64,000 nt of DNA from Polaribacter aquimarinus (GTDB lineage Bacteria; Bacteroidota; Bacteroidia; Flavobacteriales; Flavobacteriaceae): positions 186,001 through 250,000 of the forward strand of contig NZ_QFFG01000002.1 in NCBI RefSeq assembly GCF_003129485.1, read 5' to 3'. The notes beneath the pieces were generated by a model. It searched no databases. It had not been told where the DNA came from and saw nothing but the letters and a program-made list of their open reading frames with translations. Position numbers and translations under genes: made by a program. Positions 31,075 through 40,067 of the stretch are shown one piece after another (position 1 is the stretch's first letter; every line of letters begins with the position of its first letter).

Positions 31075-33897
31075 TTAAAAAGTATAGTTAACACTTAAAG
31101 TAAACTGACTTCCTTTTTTATACGAGAGCACAGTTTCATTAGTTTCAATATTAGTAACTAAACTTCTTACCAATTGAGTTTGTCTAATCTCTGGGTTGAT
31201 AATATTTCTTCCTACTAATTTTATTTTTAACTTTTCTGAAAGTTGTTTACTTAAAACTAAATCTAAAGTTACAAATCCTTTTTCTATAATTTCATCATTA
31301 TATAAAACTGCACTATTATTAAAATCTTCTGGAGATCCTAAAGCAAATATTTTATCTGAAGAATAATTACCCGTTAGTGTTGCAACAAATTCTTTTTCTT
31401 TATGGTTGCTATAACTTAGTGCTCCATTGACAATAAAATCGGAAGCTCCTTGTAAGCTAGAAGTTGTAACATTTTTGTATTGAAAATCTTTTAATAAATC
31501 TTGCTCTAACCACATTTTGGTAACATTACCTGTAAAGTTTAAGATTCCTTTATCATCTTCATTCTTAATGACATCTGTTCTTGCTTCTAATTCAAAACCT
31601 AAAACAGTTCCTTTATCTCCTGTATTTGCATAATAGAAATATCCTGATGAACCTCTAGTTTGTGCTAAATTTATTGGATTTATAATTTCTTTATAAAAAC
31701 CTGTTGCAGAGAATAGTTGACCACTTTCTGGAAACATTTCCCATTTTAAATCAAAATTATAAATTTCTGATCTTTCTAAATCTGGATTACCTCTTGTAAC
31801 ACGACCTGTTGGAGATACATACTCAAATGGAGATAATTCTTTAAACTCAGGCAAAGTTTGTGTTACACTAGATGCTAAACGTAAAAATTGATTTTCAGCA
31901 ACTTCATATTTTAAATTTACACTTGGATATAAGCTCTCATAATTTCTCTTAAGGGTTCCTAATCTTGGACGCCCATTATTAGCAAAATCAATATAATTGG
32001 CAACATCCCAAATTGCATTTATTTCATTTTTCTCAAAACGTAAACCTAAATTTCCAGATAATTTATTGCCTAAATCAAAGTCGAAATCTACAAAACCTGC
32101 CATAATCGTTAAATCTGCTTCAAATCGATCTGCTGGTGATGTTCTTAAAATCAATCCATTATTAAATCCGGTTGACGTAAAAGTTGATGATAAATCATCT
32201 ATAGAAGGTGCTGTAAAATCTTTTGCTTTTACTCCAACAAATAAAGATTTAAAAGTTCTTTCTTTATATCTAAAGTTGGCACCATAATGTAATGCATAAG
32301 GTTTGTTATCATCTTCATTTGTAGCCCCTAAGTCTAGTGTATTCTTAACAAAGGCATTGTATTCTGTATCTTGAATTTTTTGACTTGTTTTTCTTTGTTG
32401 AAAATCTCCTACGTGAGCATATTGTATTGTCGGTGCCGTAGTAATATCTAAAATATTAACCTCATTTCTTATTCTATTTGGTTCTTCTGCTAAAACAAAG
32501 TTATAGCCAGCTGCCCAATTTAAAGTATTGTTTTCACTCCAATTATGTTTACCCATAATCTGATTTACAAACATTGTAGTTTGTTTAAAGTTTTGATCTC
32601 TAACAAAAGCTCCATCTTCTTGCGGGTCTTGGTCAAATACATAACCAAATCCTTTTCTACCTTGTTCGTATAGATTGTCTTCAGATCTATTTACAAACAA
32701 TGTATTGTATTTGATTTCATTATTATCATTCAACTTTATTTTTACATTTACGTATCCAGTTGTATTTGTATTTGTAATAAAGTTCTCTACATCATTTTCA
32801 TTAGGGTCTACGCCTTTATTTATATTGATTGGTCTAGTAATATCTGGAAAAGCTTTATCCAAAACATTTGATCTAAACGCTCTAAAAACTCCTTCTTGAT
32901 ACTGAAAAGATCTTGAGTGAGCTCCTGTAGCAAAAATAGAAACATCTTTTCCAAAAAGCTCAAATTTCTTTCCAATAGAAAATGAACCACTATAATTTAC
33001 TGGAGTAGATTGCGTTTCTGTATCCCAACCTTGATATGTAATTAGGTTTTGTAAGGCATATTTCTTTTGATGAAATCCAAGAGTTGCATCATTACTAACT
33101 ATAGTTCTTCTAAAACTATCCATAACCCCTAAAACGTTAGAATTTGATCCTCCAGAAATAGAAATAGAGTATTGATTTTTTGTAAATTCCTTAGAGTTTA
33201 CATCGACATTTCCAGAACCTTGGTCTGCATAACTTTCTGTAGAATATGTTTTACTAATTCCAACGTTTTTAATCACGTTAGTAGAAAATAAATTTAAATT
33301 AATGTTCTTATTATCTACATTATCAGAAGGTATTGGTAGACCATTCATCGTTGTAGATAAATACCTATCCCCTAAACCTCTAATGTATATGTTACCAGTT
33401 CCCTCACTTCTTGTTACACCAGATATTTTAGTAGTTGCATTTGCTGCATTAGAAACACCTATTTTACTTAATCTTTGTGCTCCAATACTTTCTTTAATTA
33501 CTACAGATTTCTTTTGTTCTAAAAGTAATGCAGTTTCTTTTTCTTTACTTGATGATGATTTTACCACAATTTCATCTAAAGAAACACCTTCTTCAGCAGA
33601 CATTACTTGGTTTATAGTAATTGTTTCACCTGCCTTGATTGTAAAAGTTTTCTCAATAGTTTTATATCCTAAAAAACTAAATTGTAGTATATGTGTACCT
33701 TCAGGAACATTTATAGAATATTTCCCATCAAAATCTGTTGTTGCTCCAATCGTTGTTCCTTTAATAAGAACATTTGCAAAAGGAAGAGGGTCGTTATTCG
33801 TTTCTTTATCTGTTAACAAACCTTTTAATGTACCTTTACTTTGAGCAATAACAAATTGACTTAAAGCTAGAAAAGTAATAAATAAAAATTTTTTCAT
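31075..33897 (-). CDS. TonB-dependent outer-membrane receptor
   Basis: This 940-residue protein has a signal peptide (residues 1-18), a carboxypeptidase-regulatory-like domain (about 20-110, with GTLKGLLTDKETND-like and TTDFDGKYSINVPEG motifs), a plug domain (KIGVSNAANATTKISGVT, NIYIRGLGDRYLSTTMNG) and a C-terminal beta barrel ending in the aromatic VNYTF. It imports a substrate using TonB energy. There is no SusD-like partner; the beta-helix lipoprotein downstream takes that place. It is divergent from the OprP-like porin, which hints at phosphate or an organophosphate as substrate. Confidence 0.92.
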   Translation of the reverse strand: MKKFLFITFLALSQFVIAQSKGTLKGLLTDKETNNDPLPFANVLIKGTTIGATTDFDGKYSINVPEGTHILQFSFLGYKTIEKTFTIKAGETITINQVMSAEEGVSLDEIVVKSSSSKEKETALLLEQKKSVVIKESIGAQRLSKIGVSNAANATTKISGVTRSEGTGNIYIRGLGDRYLSTTMNGLPIPSDNVDNKNINLNLFSTNVIKNVGISKTYSTESYADQGSGNVDVNSKEFTKNQYSISISGGSNSNVLGVMDSFRRTIVSNDATLGFHQKKYALQNLITYQGWDTETQSTPVNYSGSFSIGKKFELFGKDVSIFATGAHSRSFQYQEGVFRAFRSNVLDKAFPDITRPININKGVDPNENDVENFITNTNTTGYVNVKIKLNDNNEIKYNTLFVNRSEDNLYEQGRKGFGYVFDQDPQEDGAFVRDQNFKQTTMFVNQIMGKHNWSENNTLNWAAGYNFVLAEEPNRIRNEVNILDITTAPTIQYAHVGDFQQRKTSQKIQDTEYNAFVKNTLDLGATNEDDNKPYALHYGANFRYKERTFKSLFVGVKAKDFTAPSIDDLSSTFTSTGFNNGLILRTSPADRFEADLTIMAGFVDFDFDLGNKLSGNLGLRFEKNEINAIWDVANYIDFANNGRPRLGTLKRNYESLYPSVNLKYEVAENQFLRLASSVTQTLPEFKELSPFEYVSPTGRVTRGNPDLERSEIYNFDLKWEMFPESGQLFSATGFYKEIINPINLAQTRGSSGYFYYANTGDKGTVLGFELEARTDVIKNEDDKGILNFTGNVTKMWLEQDLLKDFQYKNVTTSSLQGASDFIVNGALSYSNHKEKEFVATLTGNYSSDKIFALGSPEDFNNSAVLYNDEIIEKGFVTLDLVLSKQLSEKLKIKLVGRNIINPEIRQTQLVRSLVTNIETNETVLSYKKGSQFTLSVNYTF

Positions 33898-34072
33898 TTT
33901 AGTGTTTAATTTACTGCCGCAAAAGTCTGTCTGTTTTGTAAATTCTGTGTTAGTTGTAAATTATGATTACATTAGAGAAACATTAAATAAAGGTTAAATC
34001 GAAAAGAATTCTTAACAGTTTTTTAATTTAGAGAAAACATTAATTTTAAATAACGACATCATATTTGCACTA

Positions 34073-34163
34073 CATCTTTTAAGATTTAGTCATCATAAAA
34101 TTATTAGTTTTTGTCAACTAGTTTATTATGACAAGCTGCTTTTGATCAAGGCAGCTTTTTTTT
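34073..34163 (+). ncRNA. candidate small RNA upstream of the porin gene
   Basis: A near-consensus -7 element CATATTTG (34060-34067) is followed by about 90 bp without an open frame. This stretch forms a first hairpin (GTCATCATAA near 34089 with TTATTATGAC near 34123) and ends in a terminator stem with eight T. Expression is not proven. Confidence 0.4.
34133..34163 (+). terminator. intrinsic terminator in the divergent region
   Basis: The arms AAGCTGC and GCAGCTT close a loop that itself contains TGATCA; eight T follow on the plus strand. No protein gene ends here, so it must belong to a non-coding transcript. Confidence 0.75.
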
Positions 34164-34180
34164 ATTATAATAATATTACA

Positions 34181-34202
34181 TTAACATTAACTTAACATAG
34201 TT
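34181..34202 (+). promoter_or_regulatory. Pho-box-like direct repeats upstream of the porin
   Basis: TTAACATTAAC and TTAACATAGTT are consecutive 11-bp units that share TTAACA. PhoB-family sites are direct repeats with an 11-bp period. They end about 9 bp before a TATTTGC element at the porin promoter. Confidence 0.45.
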
Positions 34203-34235
34203 GTTGGTTATTTGCAGCGACAAAAACTAATAATT

Positions 34236-35456
34236 ATGAAATTAAAATCATTACTTATAACTTTAAGTATGGTCGTTTTTATGAGTATTAATGCTCAAGA
34301 AACAAATACTCCAAAATTTGGAAAAGGTTTATTTAACTTAATAGGGAAAGACAGTACTTGGACAATGAAAGTTGGTCTAAGATTTCAAACACTTGCAACT
34401 GCAGGTTGGGATGTAAACAATGGGCTTTCAAATCCTTCTAGTAATATGTTAATAAGAAGGTCTCGTTTAAAATTTGATGGTTGGGCTTTTTCACCAAAAT
34501 TAAAATACAAACTAGAGTTAGGTTTATCAAATAGAGATGAATCTGGTGGGTCTTATTTTACACACAATTCTCCTAGACATATTTTAGATGCCGTTTTAAA
34601 ATGGAATTTTTCTGGTAATTGGGTAATATGGATTGGACAAACTAAACTTCCTGGAAATAGAGAACGTGTTATTTCTTCTGGAGATTTACAAATGGTAGAT
34701 CGTTCTTTATTAAATAGTAGATTTACTATCGATCGTGATATTGGTGTACAATTAAGACACAAGTTTAAACTCTCTGATAATTTTTTAGTAAAACATATTT
34801 ATGCAATTTCACAAGGTGAAGGTAGAAATATTACTAGAGGAAATGTTGGTGGACATCAATACACAGCAAGAATAGAATTATTCCCTTTTGGTGATTTTTC
34901 TGGAAAAGGAGATTATAAAGGAAGTGATTTAAAATTTGAGGAAAACCCAAAATTATCACTTGCATTTAATTATGACTATAATAATAACGCTTCTAAAACA
35001 AGAAGTAACCAAGGTTCTTACATGTTTATCAATGGAACGTCTGCAGGTTCTAGCGCTGAGTTTTACACAACCAATATTTCTACATTTTATATAGATGCAA
35101 TGTATAAACATAAAGGATTTTCTTTTATGGCAGAATATGCAAGTAGAGATGCTGCTGATCCTTTTGCAAAAAACTCTGATGGTTCTTTAACTGGTGATGA
35201 AGTGCAAGTTGGTAATGGTTTAAATTTACAAACAGGTTATTTACTTTCTAAAACCGTTGAAGTTTCAGCACGTTATACTAATATTTCTTTAGATAAAAGT
35301 ATTACAGGTAAAGGAGCCGAAAATCAATATACTTTAGGTTTATCTAAATATATAGTCGGTCATAAATTAAAAGTACAGACAGATGTAAGCTACACTGACA
35401 TTGGTTTTAAAACCAATCAATTATTATATAGATTTCAAGTAGATATTCATTTTTAA
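34236..35456 (+). CDS. phosphate-selective porin O/P family outer-membrane protein
   Basis: The ATG at 34236 gives 406 residues and a signal peptide ending in NAQ; an upstream TTG at 34212 lies in the promoter. The body is a beta barrel of alternating strands (MKVGLRFQTLATAGWD, LIRRSRLKFDGWAFSPKLKYKLELG, WIGQTKLPGNRE) typical of OprP/OprO-like proteins and ends FQVDIHF. It should pass phosphate or polyphosphate across the outer membrane. PiT lies 79 bp downstream with its own promoter. Confidence 0.88.
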   Translation: MKLKSLLITLSMVVFMSINAQETNTPKFGKGLFNLIGKDSTWTMKVGLRFQTLATAGWDVNNGLSNPSSNMLIRRSRLKFDGWAFSPKLKYKLELGLSNRDESGGSYFTHNSPRHILDAVLKWNFSGNWVIWIGQTKLPGNRERVISSGDLQMVDRSLLNSRFTIDRDIGVQLRHKFKLSDNFLVKHIYAISQGEGRNITRGNVGGHQYTARIELFPFGDFSGKGDYKGSDLKFEENPKLSLAFNYDYNNNASKTRSNQGSYMFINGTSAGSSAEFYTTNISTFYIDAMYKHKGFSFMAEYASRDAADPFAKNSDGSLTGDEVQVGNGLNLQTGYLLSKTVEVSARYTNISLDKSITGKGAENQYTLGLSKYIVGHKLKVQTDVSYTDIGFKTNQLLYRFQVDIHF

Positions 35457-35468
35457 TATATATTAATA

Positions 35469-35490
35469 TAACACAAAGGTAACATTAACG
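35469..35490 (+). promoter_or_regulatory. Pho-box-like direct repeats upstream of PiT
   Basis: TAACACAAAGG and TAACATTAACG are two 11-bp units sharing TAACA. They end 14 bp before the exact -7 element TAAATTTG at 35505-35512, so they cover the -33 region. Confidence 0.45.
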
Positions 35491-35504
35491 TATTTTTATG
35501 TTTG

Positions 35505-35512
35505 TAAATTTG
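35505..35512 (+). promoter_or_regulatory. -7 element TAAATTTG of the PiT gene
   Basis: This is an exact TAnnTTTG match 24 bp before the ATG at 35536. Confidence 0.65.
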
Positions 35513-35535
35513 CAAAACTAAATTTTAACTAAATT

Positions 35536-37812
35536 ATGGATAATATTTATTTACTCATATTAATTGCCATTACAGTATTAGCTGTAGCGGATATTATTGT
35601 AGGCGTTAGTAATGATGCTATTAACTTTTTAAACTCTGCAATTGGTTCTAAAGCTCTTTCTTTAAGGACAATTATGATTGTAGCTAGTTTAGGTATTTTT
35701 ATTGGTGCTGTGTTTTCTAGCGGAATGATGGAGGTTGCTAGAAAAGGAATTTTTGTTCCTGCTCAATTTGAGTTTGGTGAAATTATGCTAATTTTTATGG
35801 CTGTAATGATAACAGATATATTATTATTAGACTTTTTCAATACACTTGGTCTACCTACATCAACTACAGTTTCTATTGTTTTTAACTTATTAGGAGCTGC
35901 CGTAGTGATGTCTTTAATAAAGATTAGCCACTCAGATTCTGAAACTATTGCAGATTTAGCTTCTTATATCAATACCGCTAAGGCTATAGAGATTATTTCA
36001 GGTATTTTATTATCCGTAGTTATTGCCTTTTCAGTGGGAGCAATTGTACAATGGGTATCTAGACTTATATTTACTTTTAACTATGAGAAAAATGTAAAAA
36101 CCTTTGGGGTTATTTTTGGAGGTGTAGCTTTAACTGCTATTACATACTTTATCTTTCTTAAAGGATTAAAAGGAACTCCATATTATAAAAATTTAAAAAG
36201 TCTTTTAGAAGGGAACGAAATTTTTATTATTGCTGGTAGTTTTCTTTTCTGGACATTGTTTTCTTACATATTTGAGAAAACAACTAAAAAAACCGTTTTA
36301 TTAGTTGTTATAGCTATTGGAACTTTTGGATTAGCATTAGCTTTTTCAGGGAATGATTTAGTAAACTTTATTGGTGTTCCTATGGCTGCTTATCATTCTT
36401 ATGAAGCTTGGGTTGCAGGTGGAATGGATACCACAATGTCTATGGCTGTTTTAGAGAAAAAAGTACCAGCTGAACCTTTTTTACTATTTATTGCAGGTAC
36501 TATTATGGTGTTGACTTTATGGTTTTCTAAAAAAGCAAAAACTGTAGCTGAAACCGAAATAAGTCTTTCTCGTCAAGGTGAAACTCATGAAAAATTCGAA
36601 CCAAATTTAATTTCTAGATCTATCGTTAAAGGTACATCTCAATTATCTGCTTACTTTTCCGCAATTATACCTTCTTCAATTTCGAAAAAAATTGAAAAGA
36701 GTTTTGAAAAACCAAATTATACAATGACAAAGTCACAAAGTATTAATGCACCTGCATTTGATATGATTCGTGCTTCTGTAAATTTAATGGTTGCTGGTGT
36801 TTTAATAGCAATTGCAACCTCAATGAAACTACCTTTATCTACAACTTATGTAACGTTTATGGTAGCAATGGGTACTTCTTTAGCAGATAGAGCTTGGGGT
36901 AGGGAGAGTGCTGTTTATAGAGTTGCAGGTGTCTTAAATGTTATTGGTGGATGGTTTGGAACCGCAATTGGAGCATTTATGGCTGCTGGTATTGTAGTCT
37001 TCCTTATCAATTTTAACCCAAGCGTTATTATACCAATATTACTTCTATTAACTTCTATTTTATTATATAGAAACTATAAATCTCATAAAATAAAATCAAC
37101 AAAAATAGAAGATGAAGATAGTTTAAGTGAAGCTGAAAGTAGCTCTGTACAAGGTGTTATTCTTGAGAGCGCTAGTAATATTGCTAAAGTTGTTAAACGT
37201 ACTAATAGAATCTATTCTAATTCTATTGTTGGTTTAGCAAAAGAAGATATCTCACTACTAAAAAAGAGTAAAAATCAAGTAGTAAAACTTACTAATGAAA
37301 TCGATGATTTAAGAGATAACATTACATATTTCATTAAAAATCTTGATGCATCTAGTTTAAATGCAAGTGGGTTTTATATTAATATACTTGGACATTTGCA
37401 AGATATGTCTCAGTCGTTAGAGTATATTTCTAAGATAAGTTATAAACATATTAATAACAATCACAAAAAATTAAAATCAAGTCAAATTAATGAACTTAAA
37501 GTTATTGATGACAAATTAGAGCTTTTATTTAGTGATATAGAAAATGCTTTTAAATCTGAATCGTTTGAAAAAATTGGAGCTATCTTAAATGAAAAGAAAG
37601 AAGTTTTTGACTTATTAAATATTAAAATCGAAAAACAAATTGATCGTACTCGTAGCGAAGAATCAAGTCCAAAAAATACTACTTTACACTTTGGTATTCT
37701 CCTGGAAACAAAAGATTTGCTTGATGCTACAATGAATCTTTTAGAAGAGTATCATAATTCTTTTGACGGTTCAATTGAACCTGCAACAATAAATGTTTCT
37801 GATGATAAATAA
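35536..37812 (+). CDS. PiT-family phosphate transporter with PhoU-like C-terminal domain
   Basis: This 758-residue protein has about twelve membrane segments in two PHO4 repeats. The signature GVSNDAINFLNSAIGSKAL opens the first repeat, and GNDLVNFIGVPMAAYHSYEAW and LPLSTTYVTFMVAMGTSLADRAWGRE mark the later ones. From about residue 535 a soluble helical domain follows that looks like PhoU/DUF47, which in other bacteria is a separate gene beside pit. It imports inorganic phosphate. Regulation by phosphate is suggested by the upstream direct repeats. Confidence 0.93.
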   Translation: MDNIYLLILIAITVLAVADIIVGVSNDAINFLNSAIGSKALSLRTIMIVASLGIFIGAVFSSGMMEVARKGIFVPAQFEFGEIMLIFMAVMITDILLLDFFNTLGLPTSTTVSIVFNLLGAAVVMSLIKISHSDSETIADLASYINTAKAIEIISGILLSVVIAFSVGAIVQWVSRLIFTFNYEKNVKTFGVIFGGVALTAITYFIFLKGLKGTPYYKNLKSLLEGNEIFIIAGSFLFWTLFSYIFEKTTKKTVLLVVIAIGTFGLALAFSGNDLVNFIGVPMAAYHSYEAWVAGGMDTTMSMAVLEKKVPAEPFLLFIAGTIMVLTLWFSKKAKTVAETEISLSRQGETHEKFEPNLISRSIVKGTSQLSAYFSAIIPSSISKKIEKSFEKPNYTMTKSQSINAPAFDMIRASVNLMVAGVLIAIATSMKLPLSTTYVTFMVAMGTSLADRAWGRESAVYRVAGVLNVIGGWFGTAIGAFMAAGIVVFLINFNPSVIIPILLLLTSILLYRNYKSHKIKSTKIEDEDSLSEAESSSVQGVILESASNIAKVVKRTNRIYSNSIVGLAKEDISLLKKSKNQVVKLTNEIDDLRDNITYFIKNLDASSLNASGFYINILGHLQDMSQSLEYISKISYKHINNNHKKLKSSQINELKVIDDKLELLFSDIENAFKSESFEKIGAILNEKKEVFDLLNIKIEKQIDRTRSEESSPKNTTLHFGILLETKDLLDATMNLLEEYHNSFDGSIEPATINVSDDK

Positions 37813-37826
37813 TATTAAAATATCTT

Positions 37827-37862
37827 AAAAAAAGCCATGAATTAAATTCATGGCTTTTTTTT
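37827..37862. terminator. bidirectional terminator between PiT and patatin genes
   Basis: The arms GCCATGAATT and AATTCATGGC are perfect around one base and are flanked by A and T runs on both sides. The two genes converge here. Confidence 0.9.
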
Positions 37863-37868
37863 TAATCT

Positions 37869-40067
37869 TTAAAACCAATACCCTAAATTAAACAGCCAAA
37901 AACTCTGTTTTATATCAGGAGACCAACTATATTTTATTTCTAATGGCCCTATAAAAGAATTGTAACTATACCCAATTGCATACCCAGATTTTACATCTTT
38001 AAAAAGATCTATATCTCTAAAAACATTCCCCTCTATTCGAGCATAATTAGCAATAAAACTGGTGTAATGCTTCTCTGCAAATCGATATCTAAAATTAAAC
38101 TCAGATTTTACAAAAGACTTGCCAGAAAGCTCACCGAAATCATAACCATAAAGAGAAATAAAGGTGTTAATATAGTTTTGGTTATATCCACCAAGGTAAA
38201 AATCGAATACTTCAGATGCCGTATCTGTTAATGTAAAACCCGCTTCATTTGTTAGTTTAAACGTTAATTTATCCCAAAAAGTAGTTGCAAAACCCAACGT
38301 ACCTTTGGCTTGAGCGAAACTTTTAAAATTATTATTGTAATCTGAAGAAGCTAGATACCATTTAAAATTCAAATCGGCAAAATACCCTTTAGTTTCAAAG
38401 TATTTTTTATCATAAGTATCTAATTTTACATACCCGAATACATTATAATAATTACTATCATCGAAAGTAGTTTCTACATTATTCGTTAGAACTGTTTCTG
38501 TGGTTGCATCTATATATTTTTGTTCTAACCCACCACCTAGAGCAAATTTTCTATTAAATGTGGTTTGAAAAAATATTTGATTTGTAAAATCTGTATATTT
38601 TAAATTGATACTACTTATAGGGGGGTACTGAGAAATAATTGGTTTAAATTTAGAATTGGCTCTAAAATGATTGTATCTCGACCTAAATCCATAACTAATG
38701 TAAAATCCATTATCAACAAAATAGTTAAGATTATACCTTAAGTTATCACCTAAAATTAAGCCTAACGAAAACAAATCATTATTTACTAATAAATGTTTTT
38801 GATTATAGTTGGCCAAAACACTCGATTTATATAATAAATCGTAATGCACACCTAATTTTAAGTTTGCATAATCTTCATTTTCTTTTACTACAAAATCTAG
38901 TTTGTAATTTTTATTGTCTTTTTTTACCAAAGAATACTCTATTCTATCATAATTTTTTGTGGCAGAAAGTAAATAAATTCTTTTAGAAATTTCTTTTCTA
39001 GTTAAACTATCTCCAGGTCTAATTTTTAATTTTCCTAGAACATATGCTCTTGTATAGTATTTAGAGCCTGTAGTACCTATCTCAGAAATCTTATATTTTT
39101 TGTTATCAGGTTCAATTTTTAATATTTTCTTTTTATGCTTTTGTTTGTCTGCTAATTCTTTAAAAACTTTTCTATATTTAACACCTGCTTCAATTCCTTT
39201 TTGCAGAATACCTTGTTTTTTATCAAAATCTACAACATTATATTTAAAAACATCTGGATGAATATAAATATCTAGTTTCTTTTTTTCTTCGTCACTTTTA
39301 TGATACATTTGATAACTAATAATCTGATTCATAATAGAAATAACAGAGTTTAATTTTTCTTTTTCAAACAACCTTCCTTCTACATCAACACCAATTATTA
39401 TATCTACCCCTTTAGATTTCATAACTCCTACAGGAAAATTATTTGCAATACCTCCATCTACTAACATTTTGTTATTTAGTAAAACAGGATTTAATAAAGT
39501 AGGAAAAGAACCACTTGCTCTTAAAGCTAAAGGTAGAGAACCTTTTTCTAATAACACTTGCCCGCCTGTTTCTACATCTGTAGCAATACAATAAAACGGG
39601 ATAGGTAATTTAGAAAAATCTTTAATTTTATTATATTGATCTAACAACTCAAGCAATAAATTCAATACATTTTGCCCCTTAGAAACTCCTTTGGGCAACC
39701 CAATTGTACCATTTTTTACTGGTAATGTAATTGCTGTTTTTTCTCCATATTCTTTCTCAAAAAAAGGTTCTGAGTTTCTGGGCAATCTATCTCTTAAAAT
39801 AGAGATAAAGTCATTTTTAAGTATAATTTCTTCTATTTGATTAGCAGAATAACCAGCTGCATATAAGCCGCCAACTATAGCCCCCATACTAGTACCACCT
39901 ATGTAATCTAATTGAATACCTGCTCTATCAATTTCTTTAAGAATACCAACGTGAGCAAACCCTTTAGCACCACCTCCACTTAAAACCAATCCAATTTTTG
40001 GTTGTTTTTCTTGACTAAAAAAAACAACTGAAGAGAGTAAATAGAGTGTTACTAAAAACTTTTTCAT
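37869..40067 (-). CDS. patatin-like phospholipase with BamA-type barrel
   Basis: This 732-residue protein has a signal peptide (residues 1-18), a patatin domain (about 24-310) with oxyanion loop SGGGAKG, nucleophile Ser 60 in GGTSMGA and the dyad Asp in LVDGGIANN. A POTRA-like domain follows (about 320-400) and then a 16-strand surface-antigen barrel ending in the aromatic LGYWF. The layout is that of PlpD, a type Vd autotransporter-like lipolytic enzyme. It starts within the uvrC stop (4-bp overlap), so the two are cotranscribed. Confidence 0.92.
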   Translation of the reverse strand: MKKFLVTLYLLSSVVFFSQEKQPKIGLVLSGGGAKGFAHVGILKEIDRAGIQLDYIGGTSMGAIVGGLYAAGYSANQIEEIILKNDFISILRDRLPRNSEPFFEKEYGEKTAITLPVKNGTIGLPKGVSKGQNVLNLLLELLDQYNKIKDFSKLPIPFYCIATDVETGGQVLLEKGSLPLALRASGSFPTLLNPVLLNNKMLVDGGIANNFPVGVMKSKGVDIIIGVDVEGRLFEKEKLNSVISIMNQIISYQMYHKSDEEKKKLDIYIHPDVFKYNVVDFDKKQGILQKGIEAGVKYRKVFKELADKQKHKKKILKIEPDNKKYKISEIGTTGSKYYTRAYVLGKLKIRPGDSLTRKEISKRIYLLSATKNYDRIEYSLVKKDNKNYKLDFVVKENEDYANLKLGVHYDLLYKSSVLANYNQKHLLVNNDLFSLGLILGDNLRYNLNYFVDNGFYISYGFRSRYNHFRANSKFKPIISQYPPISSINLKYTDFTNQIFFQTTFNRKFALGGGLEQKYIDATTETVLTNNVETTFDDSNYYNVFGYVKLDTYDKKYFETKGYFADLNFKWYLASSDYNNNFKSFAQAKGTLGFATTFWDKLTFKLTNEAGFTLTDTASEVFDFYLGGYNQNYINTFISLYGYDFGELSGKSFVKSEFNFRYRFAEKHYTSFIANYARIEGNVFRDIDLFKDVKSGYAIGYSYNSFIGPLEIKYSWSPDIKQSFWLFNLGYWF

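Larger units (their letters stand above)
33898..34235. promoter_or_regulatory. 338-bp divergent control region between TonB receptor and porin
   Basis: No gene of normal size lies here. On the minus strand, GACTTTTG near 33920-33927 is a near-consensus -7 element for the TonB gene, with TAACA and TTACA 11 bp apart just upstream. The middle holds a small-RNA-like unit ending in a terminator at 34133-34163. The right end carries two TTAACA repeats before the porin. Confidence 0.5.
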
